Below are positions 51,209 to 58,392 of a DNA stretch of 64,000 nt, piece after piece. Under the pieces are notes generated by a model. The model did no database searches. It saw nothing but the letters and a program-made list of their open reading frames with translations, and was not told the origin of the DNA. This DNA comes from Rhodocyclaceae bacterium. Its GTDB lineage: Bacteria; Pseudomonadota; Gammaproteobacteria; Burkholderiales; Rhodocyclaceae. Location of the stretch: positions 1 through 64,000 of the forward strand of contig RXJP01000075.1 of assembly GCA_003963315.1 (NCBI GenBank). Reading direction: 5' to 3'. A program made the position numbers and the translations under genes. Positions within the stretch are counted from its first letter, which is position 1; each line of letters opens with the position of its first letter.

Positions 51209-53097
51209 GTCCCGAGCTCAAGGAAACGGACATCGGCATGGCCGGCGATCAAGCCCAACATCTCGCCCCGCTGCCCGGCGCCTCGTTGATCGAACCGGAT
51301 ACCCACCGGTCCATGAACAAATTCATTTACCTGAATGCCGAAGAGGCGCCGGATGCGCCCCAGATCGTCTTCCTTTCCCGTTTTATCCAGCCGGCCAACC
51401 AGTCGGAAGAATGTCTGAGCGTGCTTGGACGATTCTTTTCCGACAAGAGCCTGTTCGCCATTCCGGTGGTGGACGACCAGAATCGCCCCTTGGGCTTGGT
51501 GGAGCGGCACACCTTCGTGGAGTTTTTCGGCAAGCCGTTCACCCGGGAAATCCACGGCAGGAAAGGCGTGGGCACATTGCCGGCGCCGGTGGTCAACCTC
51601 GGACCGGTGGTCGTGGACTCGGCCACGACGGTGGATGACGTGGCGCGGATCATCATCGATGCCGGCATGGAACACATGGTGACCGGCTTCATCGTGACCA
51701 GCGAGGGAAGCTATGCCGGTGTCGCCAACGGACATGACCTGCTCAACGAAATCACCCAGCGTCGCCAGGCGGAACTGTACGCCCTGGCCCATTACGACCT
51801 GCTCACCGGCCTGCCCAATCGCCGCCTGTTTCTCGACCGCATCAGCCAGGCCTGCCGCGAGGTGAGAAGAACGGCCTTACAGGCGGCGGTCATGTTCATC
51901 GACGTGGACCGTTTCAAACAGATCAACGACAGCCTCGGCCACGCCGCTGGCGACCACCTGCTCCGCGCCGTGGCGGAACAGTTGCAACAATGCGCACGGG
52001 ACTGCGACACCGTGGCCCGCCTCGGCGGCGACGAATTCGGCATCGTCGTGGAGAACATTCGCGGCGTGGAAGACGTCAACGCCATCGCCGGGCGCATCAT
52101 CGAGTCCATGGCCAAATCCGTGCTGATCGCGGATCGGGAATTCTTCATCACGGTCAGTATCGGCATTGCCCTATATCCCCAGGACGACGCCTCGGTATCC
52201 GGCCTACTCAACAAGGCCGACGCGGCGATGTATTGCGTCAAGGCCAACGGGCGCAATGGCTACCGCGCCTATGAGCCCGGCTTATCCACCGATGCGGTGG
52301 ACAATCTGTCGGTGGAAACCGAACTGCGCAACGCCATCGCGCGCGACGAACTGCGGTTGTACTACCAACCCCAGGTGGACCTGAAAAGCGGACGGATGAC
52401 CGGCGTCGAGGCCCTGGTGCGCTGGCAGCATCCGGCAAGGGGATTGCTCTCCCCCGCCCACTTCATTCCCGTTGCCGAGCAAAGCCATTTGATCGTCGAC
52501 CTGGGCTATTGGGTGCTTACGGCGGCTTGTCGCCAGTACAAGGCCTGGCTCGGCGCAGGCAAGGCGCCGTTGAAAGTGTCGGTGAACGTATCCACCCTGC
52601 AATTCCAGCAGCCGGATTTCTCCCGGCGGGTCCAGCGCATCATCGAAGAAACCGGCATGGACCCCGTCTATCTGGAACTGGAGTTAACAGAGAGCATCAT
52701 GATGCACCATGGCAACCACGCCCTGGACACCCTCCGTTCGCTCAAGTGTCTCGGGGTATCCCTCGCCCTGGACGACTTCGGCACCGGGTTTTCCAGCCTC
52801 AGCTACCTGCGGCAATATCCCATTGACCGAATCAAGATCGATCAGTCCTTTGTGCGCGGCATCAGCCAATCGAGTTCCAGCGAATCCATCGTCAAGGCCA
52901 TTTCAGCCCTGGGCAAAAGCCTGAAAATGGAAGTCGTCGCCGAAGGCATTGAAACCGATACGGAACTGGACGTCATCAGGGACTGTAGCTGCGACGGCGT
53001 GCAAGGCTACTATTTTTCCAAGCCCGTTCCGGCGGAATCCCTGGCGGAATTTTTCGAAGCCGCATCCAAGACGGCCACGGCCAGCGACCTGTCCTGA
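51205..53097 (+). CDS. CBS-pair GGDEF-EAL cyclic-di-GMP enzyme
   Basis: 630 residues, no membrane segments. Two CBS-like units (about 50-115 and 120-180; SLFAIPVVDDQNRPLGLVER and VDSATTVDDVARIIIDAGME), then GGDEF 195-355 with intact ARLGGDEFGIVVE (274-278) and an RxxD inhibitory site (RDCD, 265-268) five residues before it, then EAL 370-615 with the catalytic set present: GVEALVRWQH, VSVNVSTLQF, LELELTESIM, ALDDFGTGFSSLSYLRQYPI, RIKIDQSF, EGIETDTE and QGYYFSKP. Both activities could be real; CBS domains may sense a nucleotide. It probably sets the local c-di-GMP level read by LapD and the PilZ proteins. ATGA overlap with the PilZ gene upstream. Confidence 0.93.
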   Translation: MSPELKETDIGMAGDQAQHLAPLPGASLIEPDTHRSMNKFIYLNAEEAPDAPQIVFLSRFIQPANQSEECLSVLGRFFSDKSLFAIPVVDDQNRPLGLVERHTFVEFFGKPFTREIHGRKGVGTLPAPVVNLGPVVVDSATTVDDVARIIIDAGMEHMVTGFIVTSEGSYAGVANGHDLLNEITQRRQAELYALAHYDLLTGLPNRRLFLDRISQACREVRRTALQAAVMFIDVDRFKQINDSLGHAAGDHLLRAVAEQLQQCARDCDTVARLGGDEFGIVVENIRGVEDVNAIAGRIIESMAKSVLIADREFFITVSIGIALYPQDDASVSGLLNKADAAMYCVKANGRNGYRAYEPGLSTDAVDNLSVETELRNAIARDELRLYYQPQVDLKSGRMTGVEALVRWQHPARGLLSPAHFIPVAEQSHLIVDLGYWVLTAACRQYKAWLGAGKAPLKVSVNVSTLQFQQPDFSRRVQRIIEETGMDPVYLELELTESIMMHHGNHALDTLRSLKCLGVSLALDDFGTGFSSLSYLRQYPIDRIKIDQSFVRGISQSSSSESIVKAISALGKSLKMEVVAEGIETDTELDVIRDCSCDGVQGYYFSKPVPAESLAEFFEAASKTATASDLS

Positions 53098-53105
53098 AAC
53101 CCGTT

Positions 53106-53143
53106 CGCCAGGGCATCCCCAACCTCACCCGCCCTGGGCGATG
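53106..53143. terminator. Inverted repeat between convergent genes
   Basis: CCAGGGC / GCCCTGG arms about 16 bases apart in the gap after the GGDEF-EAL gene and before the convergent PilZ gene at 53238; the outer bases nearly extend the stem with one bulge. No T-run; possible bidirectional terminator. Confidence 0.35.
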
Positions 53144-53237
53144 ACCTCGCAAACAACCATGCATCCAACGGGAGTTTCCCGGCGGCCCCCTTTTTGCCCA
53201 TTTCAGTAGGGCTCGTGCGCTGCCCCGTCTCGATTGA

Positions 53238-53606
53238 TCAGGCTTTCTGTAATACAGCCGACAATTCCCTGTCCAACAAGGCCAGGCGACCGGCCTCGCC
53301 ATCGATGAGATGGATCAGGGCATCGTATTGTTGCTGCCCCACCGCCTTGAAGCGGATGCCCAGCGCCGTCCCCTCCTGGCGCATGACGATGCCGTGAAAG
53401 GCAACGGCAGCCACGGCGGGCAGATTGAGGAATTCGAGGCAACAGGCTTGGGTCACCACGTCGGCCATGGCATGGTCCGCGCGGAAAAGCGCACCCGCCA
53501 GAGAAATATCCTCGACGCTGCCGAGATAGTGCTTGCCGGGAATTCTCAGGCGCGAGGGGCTACTGGTCATCAGGCGGGGCAGGTAGCGACGATCCTGATT
53601 CGGCAT
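53238..53606 (-). CDS. PilZ domain protein
   Basis: 122 residues. DRRYLPRLMTSS gives RxxxR (RYLPR) and SVEDISLAGALFRADH gives D-x-S-x-x-G, so c-di-GMP binding is likely. ATG 53606 has AGGAGAGG upstream; the long open frame above it to 53795 overlaps the DsbA-like gene and is not real. It is the last gene of the minus-strand run that begins with the haemagglutinin-like gene, 46 bases after the DsbA-like gene, which would couple that envelope system to c-di-GMP. It converges on the GGDEF-EAL gene. Confidence 0.87.
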   Translation of the reverse strand: MPNQDRRYLPRLMTSSPSRLRIPGKHYLGSVEDISLAGALFRADHAMADVVTQACCLEFLNLPAVAAVAFHGIVMRQEGTALGIRFKAVGQQQYDALIHLIDGEAGRLALLDRELSAVLQKA

Positions 53607-53652
53607 GGCCTCTCCTTTCGGATGGGATGGACTTATTGGCCGGCAGGCGCCA

Positions 53653-54471
53653 CTACGGCTTTTCGGCCAAGAAAGCGTTGAGCCTTGCCTCCAGCGCGGC
53701 GGGCGGAATGGCGCCGCCCACCAAAAGGGAACGGCCAGAGGCGTTGTCGCGCAACACCACGCCCGGTGTCCCCTCGATACCGCCGCCGATGCCATCCTTG
53801 ATGTCTTCGCCGATCACCTTGGCCGTCTCGGCATCGGCAAGGCAGCGGTTGAAGGATTTCTCGTCCCCTGCCCCGGCCTGCTTGGCCAATTGCCCCAACG
53901 CGGTGTCCCCGCCCGGGAGCCCCTGGCCATTGGTTTGCCCATCGCGGAACACCGCATCGACAAACTTGAAGAAGCCGCCGTGGCCCGCCTGTTTCGCCAC
54001 GCACTCGGCGGCGTAGGATTCCTTCAAGGCATTGGCCCCGTGCATTTCCAACGGGAAATGGCGCCATACCACGTTGACCTGCGGCGACTTGTCGGCCAAG
54101 CCTTCCGCCACACCGGCGAAGCGCTTGCAGAAGGGGCACTCCAGGTCCGAGTACACCAGGATGGAATATTTGGCTTCCACCGGTCCATAGACGTGGTCCC
54201 GCGCCGGGTCCACCTTGCGCAGATTGGCCACCATTTCCATGCGCTTCTTTTGCGCCTCCTCGGCGGCTTTTTGCCGCGCTTCGGCATCCTGGCGAATGCG
54301 GCGATCAATGGCGCGGTCAACGGCCTTGTCCAGGGCGCCAGAACTTTCCAGGCGCTGCACCACCGCGTCGGCCAGGGCCCCCTCGTCCTTCTTGGCGGCC
54401 TGGGTCGGTGCGGCGAAAGCACAGGCGCTCGCCAACAGCAGGGGCATGAGGAAATGCGTTGCGGGTTTCAT
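53653..54471 (-). CDS. Periplasmic DsbA-like thiol oxidoreductase
   Basis: 272 residues. Signal peptide to about residue 25. A helical, charged spacer (30-85, RIRQDAEARQKAAEEAQKKR) precedes a thioredoxin fold: ILVYSDLECPFCKRFAG with the CPFC redox pair (Cys112, Cys115), helical insertion, and IEGTPGVVLRD with the cis-Pro loop (Thr235-Pro236). DsbA/BdbD-like. It may form disulfides in neighbouring envelope proteins; the coiled-coil protein encoded before it has two Cys in its second half. 58 bases after that gene. Confidence 0.87.
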   Translation of the reverse strand: MKPATHFLMPLLLASACAFAAPTQAAKKDEGALADAVVQRLESSGALDKAVDRAIDRRIRQDAEARQKAAEEAQKKRMEMVANLRKVDPARDHVYGPVEAKYSILVYSDLECPFCKRFAGVAEGLADKSPQVNVVWRHFPLEMHGANALKESYAAECVAKQAGHGGFFKFVDAVFRDGQTNGQGLPGGDTALGQLAKQAGAGDEKSFNRCLADAETAKVIGEDIKDGIGGGIEGTPGVVLRDNASGRSLLVGGAIPPAALEARLNAFLAEKP

Positions 54472-54529
54472 GTTCAGTTTTCCTTGTGACGAGGCCGGGC
54501 CCCATGGTTGATCGTGACATTCCTATCCA

Positions 54530-55162
54530 TTATTTCCCTGGCGCCGAGGCCAGCCCTTCCCGGCTCGGCGCGACCTTCTGCTCGTCCAGCTTGTCGCGGT
54601 AGTCTTCCACCAGGTTTTCAATCTCCACCCGTTTCAGGCCGGTCAAGGGCTCCGACTGGAGCAGCGAGGATGCGCAACCCTTGCCCTGATAGGCTTGCAG
54701 CAGCTCCGTACCATAGCGGTAGAGCTTCACATTCTTGCCTTCACAGGTGGTGATGGTGTCCCGCTGCCGCTCGCCAGTGGCCTCCAGATCACGTTTGGCG
54801 GCCTCGGTGCTGCGCAGGGTGGCCATGGTATCGGCCAACTGCTTTTCCGTCTCGGCCAGTTTGGCGCTCAGCTTTTCCTGGTCGGCCTTCAGCGCCTCAA
54901 GCTCGCGGCCCAAGGCCGTGGCCTTGGCGCCCAGCCCGGAGGCTTTACGTTGGCTGGCCTCCAGCTTGTCCTGGGCCTCCTTCAGTCCGTTTTCCGCCGC
55001 TGTCTTCTGTTGGGAAAGCTGCGCCTTTTCCTGCTCCACCTTGCGCAGCATCTGCTGCAGGCGCTTGGCCGAGTCCTTCTTGTCGTCGGCAGCGTGGCCA
55101 GTACAGGCTATCGACGCCAGCAGGACCAGGGCCGCCATTGCGGGAAGCAACCGTTTCATCAT
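54530..55162 (-). CDS. Periplasmic coiled-coil protein
   Basis: 210 residues; family not named. Signal peptide LLPAMAALVLLASIACTGHA. Residues 35-125 are an almost uninterrupted coiled coil (QMLRKVEQEKAQLSQQKTAA; LKADQEKLSAKLAETEKQLA). The last 80 residues form a compact part with two Cys: TITTCEGKNVKLYRYGTELL and QAYQGKGCASSLLQSEPLTG, probably disulfide-bonded by the DsbA-like neighbour, then VEIENLVEDYRDKLDEQ. Nine bases after the porin gene. A periplasmic spacer or scaffold linking the porin to the Ton complex is conceivable. Genes like this are sometimes mislabelled as DNA-repair proteins because of SbcC-like coiled coils. Confidence 0.8.
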   Translation of the reverse strand: MMKRLLPAMAALVLLASIACTGHAADDKKDSAKRLQQMLRKVEQEKAQLSQQKTAAENGLKEAQDKLEASQRKASGLGAKATALGRELEALKADQEKLSAKLAETEKQLADTMATLRSTEAAKRDLEATGERQRDTITTCEGKNVKLYRYGTELLQAYQGKGCASSLLQSEPLTGLKRVEIENLVEDYRDKLDEQKVAPSREGLASAPGK

Positions 55163-55171
55163 GCCTCTCCC

Positions 55172-56905
55172 TTAGAAAGCGGCGGACAAATCCACCTGGA
55201 GTTGATCCACTGAGAACTTGGGATTCGTCGTGGAGAAACCGCCACTTGCCGCAATCGGGATCGTGGAATGCAGCGAGTCCGCAGACAGCCAACGCACGCC
55301 AAGATTCACGTTGCGGTCAACGCCGTAATTGAAGCCCAGGATGTAGCCCTTGTTGTTGGTGCCTCCCAGACCGAAATCAGACGAGGTAAAAGCGTCCAAT
55401 ACCGCGTCGCTGCCGACGCGGCGGAAGGCGACGTAGGCAGCCCAGTCGTCGCGCTCCACCACCTTGGGCATACCCACCTGGAGCTTGACCTGGAAGCCTG
55501 AATTGCTGCCATCGGGCATGTCCGCAGAAGTGAGGCCGGTTCTGGCATAGATTTCCGGACGCTTGAAACCGATGTTGCGCACATAGTCGCCGATCAGGAT
55601 GGCATGCACCGGATCCCACTGGCCCAGGTCCAGCATCGCGGTCAGGTTGACCTCGCGGAAACGGGAAGCGAGGCCCCAAATGGTATTACTAACGCCAGCG
55701 CCAGGAATATCACTTGGTGCATTCGTTCTAAACAGCGTGTTGCCCTTCTGGCGCAACCCGGCTTCGTATTCGTACCGGCCGTAGCTTGCGGCGGTCAGAA
55801 ATGAAGCATCCGTTTCCGGATGTCCTTCAAAATTATTAAAGGCATAGAAAGCGGCTCCCAATTTGAAGGAGCTTTGGGCCCAGTCCCATTGGAATCCCGT
55901 CTGAGCGCCTTCCAACATGCGCCCGTTGCGCGTGGGCGGATTGCTTTCCCGGATCGGGAAGACCCCCACCGTAAGGAAGGGTTTGAAAGCGTCAACGCCG
56001 TGGCGGGAACCCAGGGTGGCCGCCACCCCTTCGAAATTCAAGTTTTCATCCCAAACCAGATCCGTGCTGAACCAGGGATTGGGAATACGACCACCACTGA
56101 CCGACAGCCAATCATTGGGCTCGTATTTCAAATAAGCCCTGTCTAGCGAGAATGTGTACTTGTTGAAGTCCTGCCCCAAGGTCTGGTTGGTGGACACTCG
56201 GTCCGTGGCACTCCCTGTCGCCAATCGCGCCCCGAAAATGAAATCGTCGCTGACCTTGGCGCTCATCCCCAGCCTGGCGCGCAAACGAACGCGCTCTCGA
56301 TCCTCAAGCGTATTGGCCGTGGCCACAGTGCCACCACGTGTCCCCGAAAAATCGGCGATTCTGGTAGTAGACGGCAGGATCGCCGCCGCCGCACCAACGT
56401 AATCGCTCGCCGGCGCATTTCCCTTGCCCATCATGTCCGACTGGTAGCGCAAGCGCACATCCCCTTCCCATTTGATCCGCCCCACCCAATCGGGCAAAGC
56501 ACCAGGATCGCCCCAACGTTCCGCTTTGGCCTGGGCCAGCACTTCCTGGCGGATTTCGTCGCGCAGTTCCTTCTTCACCACCTCCGGCACGTAAGGCACA
56601 CGGATGCGGGGCTTGGCCTCTGCCGCCGGACGCTCTTCCTGGGGCAGGGCCGCCACGGTCTGAGCCGCCTTCTGCTGCGCGGCCTTGACCAAGGCATCGG
56701 CTTTCTCCTTGCTCATCACCCCCTGCTCCACCAGCACGTTGATCAGGTTGAGGGTGGTTTCGCGCAACATCTCCAGGGATTCCCGCTCGCCGGCGGCCCT
56801 GGCCGCCGGGGTGAAGGCAATGCCGGCCGCCAGGGCGGCGGCCAGGAGACGGATTCGGCTAGGACTGACAGGTTTCACGTGTTCGACCTCTTGGGGAGTT
56901 TTCAT
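55172..56905 (-). CDS. Putative outer-membrane porin
   Basis: 577 residues. Signal peptide ending near GIAFTPAARA. An N-terminal periplasmic part has a short helix pair (LETLRET-like, NLINVLVEQGVMSKEKADAL; VVKKELRDEIRQEVLAQAKA). From about 140 to the end it is a beta barrel with alternating strands: GRIKWEGDVRLRYQSDMMGK, RVRLRARLGMSAKVSDDFIF, WVSVSGG-type turns, WDPVHAILIGDYVRNIGFKR, YILGFNYGVDRNVNLGVRWL, ending VDLSAAF with the C-terminal Phe typical of barrels. Placed between TonB and the coiled-coil protein, so it may be gated or energised by the adjacent Ton complex although no TonB box or plug domain was found. Substrate unknown. Confidence 0.85.
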   Translation of the reverse strand: MKTPQEVEHVKPVSPSRIRLLAAALAAGIAFTPAARAAGERESLEMLRETTLNLINVLVEQGVMSKEKADALVKAAQQKAAQTVAALPQEERPAAEAKPRIRVPYVPEVVKKELRDEIRQEVLAQAKAERWGDPGALPDWVGRIKWEGDVRLRYQSDMMGKGNAPASDYVGAAAAILPSTTRIADFSGTRGGTVATANTLEDRERVRLRARLGMSAKVSDDFIFGARLATGSATDRVSTNQTLGQDFNKYTFSLDRAYLKYEPNDWLSVSGGRIPNPWFSTDLVWDENLNFEGVAATLGSRHGVDAFKPFLTVGVFPIRESNPPTRNGRMLEGAQTGFQWDWAQSSFKLGAAFYAFNNFEGHPETDASFLTAASYGRYEYEAGLRQKGNTLFRTNAPSDIPGAGVSNTIWGLASRFREVNLTAMLDLGQWDPVHAILIGDYVRNIGFKRPEIYARTGLTSADMPDGSNSGFQVKLQVGMPKVVERDDWAAYVAFRRVGSDAVLDAFTSSDFGLGGTNNKGYILGFNYGVDRNVNLGVRWLSADSLHSTIPIAASGGFSTTNPKFSVDQLQVDLSAAF

Positions 56906-56908
56906 GGA

Positions 56909-57571
56909 TCAGGCGCCCCGGGCCGTGACCCGGATGCGTATCGGTTGTGGCATGTTGTCCGGCGGCCCCTCGTGCATGGCGGCGGCCTGCATCAGGGAAT
57001 CCTTGAGCAGATCATCCACCGCGACATTGCCGGTGCTCTGCCCCAGTTCCACCTTCTGCACCGCGCCATCCGCGGACAGCCAGACGCTGACGATCACCCG
57101 ATAGTCGGTCTGGCGCAGCTTGCGGTTGCGGTTCAGCACCTCCTGCAGGTAGCGCTGCAATTTGTTGGCATAAAGGCCTTGCTGCATGCGGCCACCCACG
57201 GTACCGCCCACGTATTCCTTGTTCACCGAGCCCGACGCGAAGGCGCTGGGGCCATCGCCAGCCGCACCCTCCATTTTCAGGGGCTCGTTCTGGGCCTGGG
57301 GCGTGGGCTCCTTAGGCGTTTCGGTCTTCACTTCCTTCTGGTCGGGTTTCGGCGGCTCCGGCTTGTCTTTCGGCGGAGGCGGGGGTGGGGGCGGCTTGTC
57401 CGGCAGCATGGTGATCTTGGGCGGCTTCTTGGCCGGTCCCGGCGTGCTGCCCATCAGGCCACGGATGCCCCACACCAGGAGCAAGACCAGCAGCAAGGCC
57501 GCCGCGCCCACCAGCACCCAGCGCATCCACGCGCCGCGATTGCCCTTGCCTGTGACCTTCATCGCGTTCAA
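56909..57571 (-). CDS. TonB-type energy transducer
   Basis: 220 residues. N-terminal membrane helix (residues 16-38), then a Pro/Lys-rich periplasmic spacer with eight consecutive prolines (about 59-67) and repeated EPPKPDQK-like sequence, and a C-terminal alpha/beta domain (about 125-220): LQRYLQEVLNRNRKLRQTDY, RVIVSVWLSADGAVQKVELG and DDLLKDSLMQAAAMHEGPPD, as in TonB/TolA-C folds. ATGA overlap with ExbD2. It should pass proton-motive-force energy from the ExbBD complex here to an outer-membrane partner, most simply the adjacent porin or the system exporting the haemagglutinin-like protein. Confidence 0.88.
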   Translation of the reverse strand: MNAMKVTGKGNRGAWMRWVLVGAAALLLVLLLVWGIRGLMGSTPGPAKKPPKITMLPDKPPPPPPPPKDKPEPPKPDQKEVKTETPKEPTPQAQNEPLKMEGAAGDGPSAFASGSVNKEYVGGTVGGRMQQGLYANKLQRYLQEVLNRNRKLRQTDYRVIVSVWLSADGAVQKVELGQSTGNVAVDDLLKDSLMQAAAMHEGPPDNMPQPIRIRVTARGA

Positions 57572-57972
57572 TTGCCGATCTTCGCCGTGACCAAGCCCAC
57601 CGAACCGATGCCGATGCGGCCGGTCAGGTCGAGCACTGCCACCACCCGTTCGTAGGGCACCCGCGCGTCGCCCTTGAGCACCACCGGTACCTCGGGGTCC
57701 TTGGCCTTGGCCGCGCGCAATTGGGCTTCAAGTTCGTCGGCGGTGACCCCGGCCCCGTTCAGGTGGAGGGAGCCATCGGGCAGCACCTGGATGACTTTCA
57801 CGTCCTTCTTCTCCAAGCTCGGCTTGTTGGAAGGCTTGGGCAGGTTGATGCTGAGGCCCTGCACCGACGCCGTGGTCATGATGATGAAAATCACCAGCAA
57901 CACGTAGGCCAAGTCCAGCATCGGCGTAACGTTGATGGAGTCGTAGGGTTTGGTTTCGCTCTGGACCTGCAT
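57568..57972 (-). CDS. ExbD/TolR biopolymer transport protein (copy 2)
   Basis: 134 residues. N-terminal cytoplasmic tail with INVTPMLDLAYVLLVIFIIM, in which the Asp of PMLDLAYVLL is the proton-relay residue; one membrane helix; then a periplasmic domain ending VVAVLDLTGRIGIGSVGLVT. Very similar to copy 1 in the first 45 residues (MLDLAYVLLVIFIIMTTASV in both) but diverged later, so the pair may form a heteromeric ExbD. Three bases after copy 1, ATGA overlap with tonB. Confidence 0.92.
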   Translation of the reverse strand: MQVQSETKPYDSINVTPMLDLAYVLLVIFIIMTTASVQGLSINLPKPSNKPSLEKKDVKVIQVLPDGSLHLNGAGVTADELEAQLRAAKAKDPEVPVVLKGDARVPYERVVAVLDLTGRIGIGSVGLVTAKIGN

Positions 57973-57975
57973 GGT

Positions 57976-58377
57976 CTACTTCGCCCTCGTCGTGGCCAAG
58001 CCCAGATCGGTGATGTCGTTGCGCTTGAGCAGCTCCAGCACCTCCATCACCTTGGCGTACTGGACCCGTGCATCGCCCTTGATCACCACCGAGAGGGAAG
58101 GATTGGTGCTGCGATACTGGATCAGGCGCTCCTCGAGCTGCGCCATGGTGGCCGGGTAGGCGTCAAGGAACACGTCGCCGTTCTGGTTGATGGTTACCGC
58201 CTTGGTCTGCGGCTTGGCCAGGCTGGCGGCGAGCTGGGTCTTGGGCAAGTCCACCTTGACGCCTTGCACCGAGGCCGTGGTCATGATGATGAAAATCACC
58301 AGCAACACATACGCCAGATCCAGCATCGGCGTGACGTTGATATCGTCGTAGGGCTGGTTATCTTCCTGAAGCTGCAC
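57976..58377 (-). CDS. ExbD/TolR biopolymer transport protein (copy 1)
   Basis: 133 residues with the same architecture: INVTPMLDLAYVLLVIFIIM near the N-terminus carrying the conserved Asp in the membrane helix, and a periplasmic domain with LSVVIKGDARVQYAKVMEVL and ITDLGLATTR. Follows the ExbB fusion gene by 15 bases. Works with ExbB as the proton-driven motor. Two ExbD copies behind one ExbB are seen in a number of dedicated Ton systems. Confidence 0.92.
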   Translation of the reverse strand: MQLQEDNQPYDDINVTPMLDLAYVLLVIFIIMTTASVQGVKVDLPKTQLAASLAKPQTKAVTINQNGDVFLDAYPATMAQLEERLIQYRSTNPSLSVVIKGDARVQYAKVMEVLELLKRNDITDLGLATTRAK

Positions 58378-58392
58378 GGATCCTGGCTCCCC

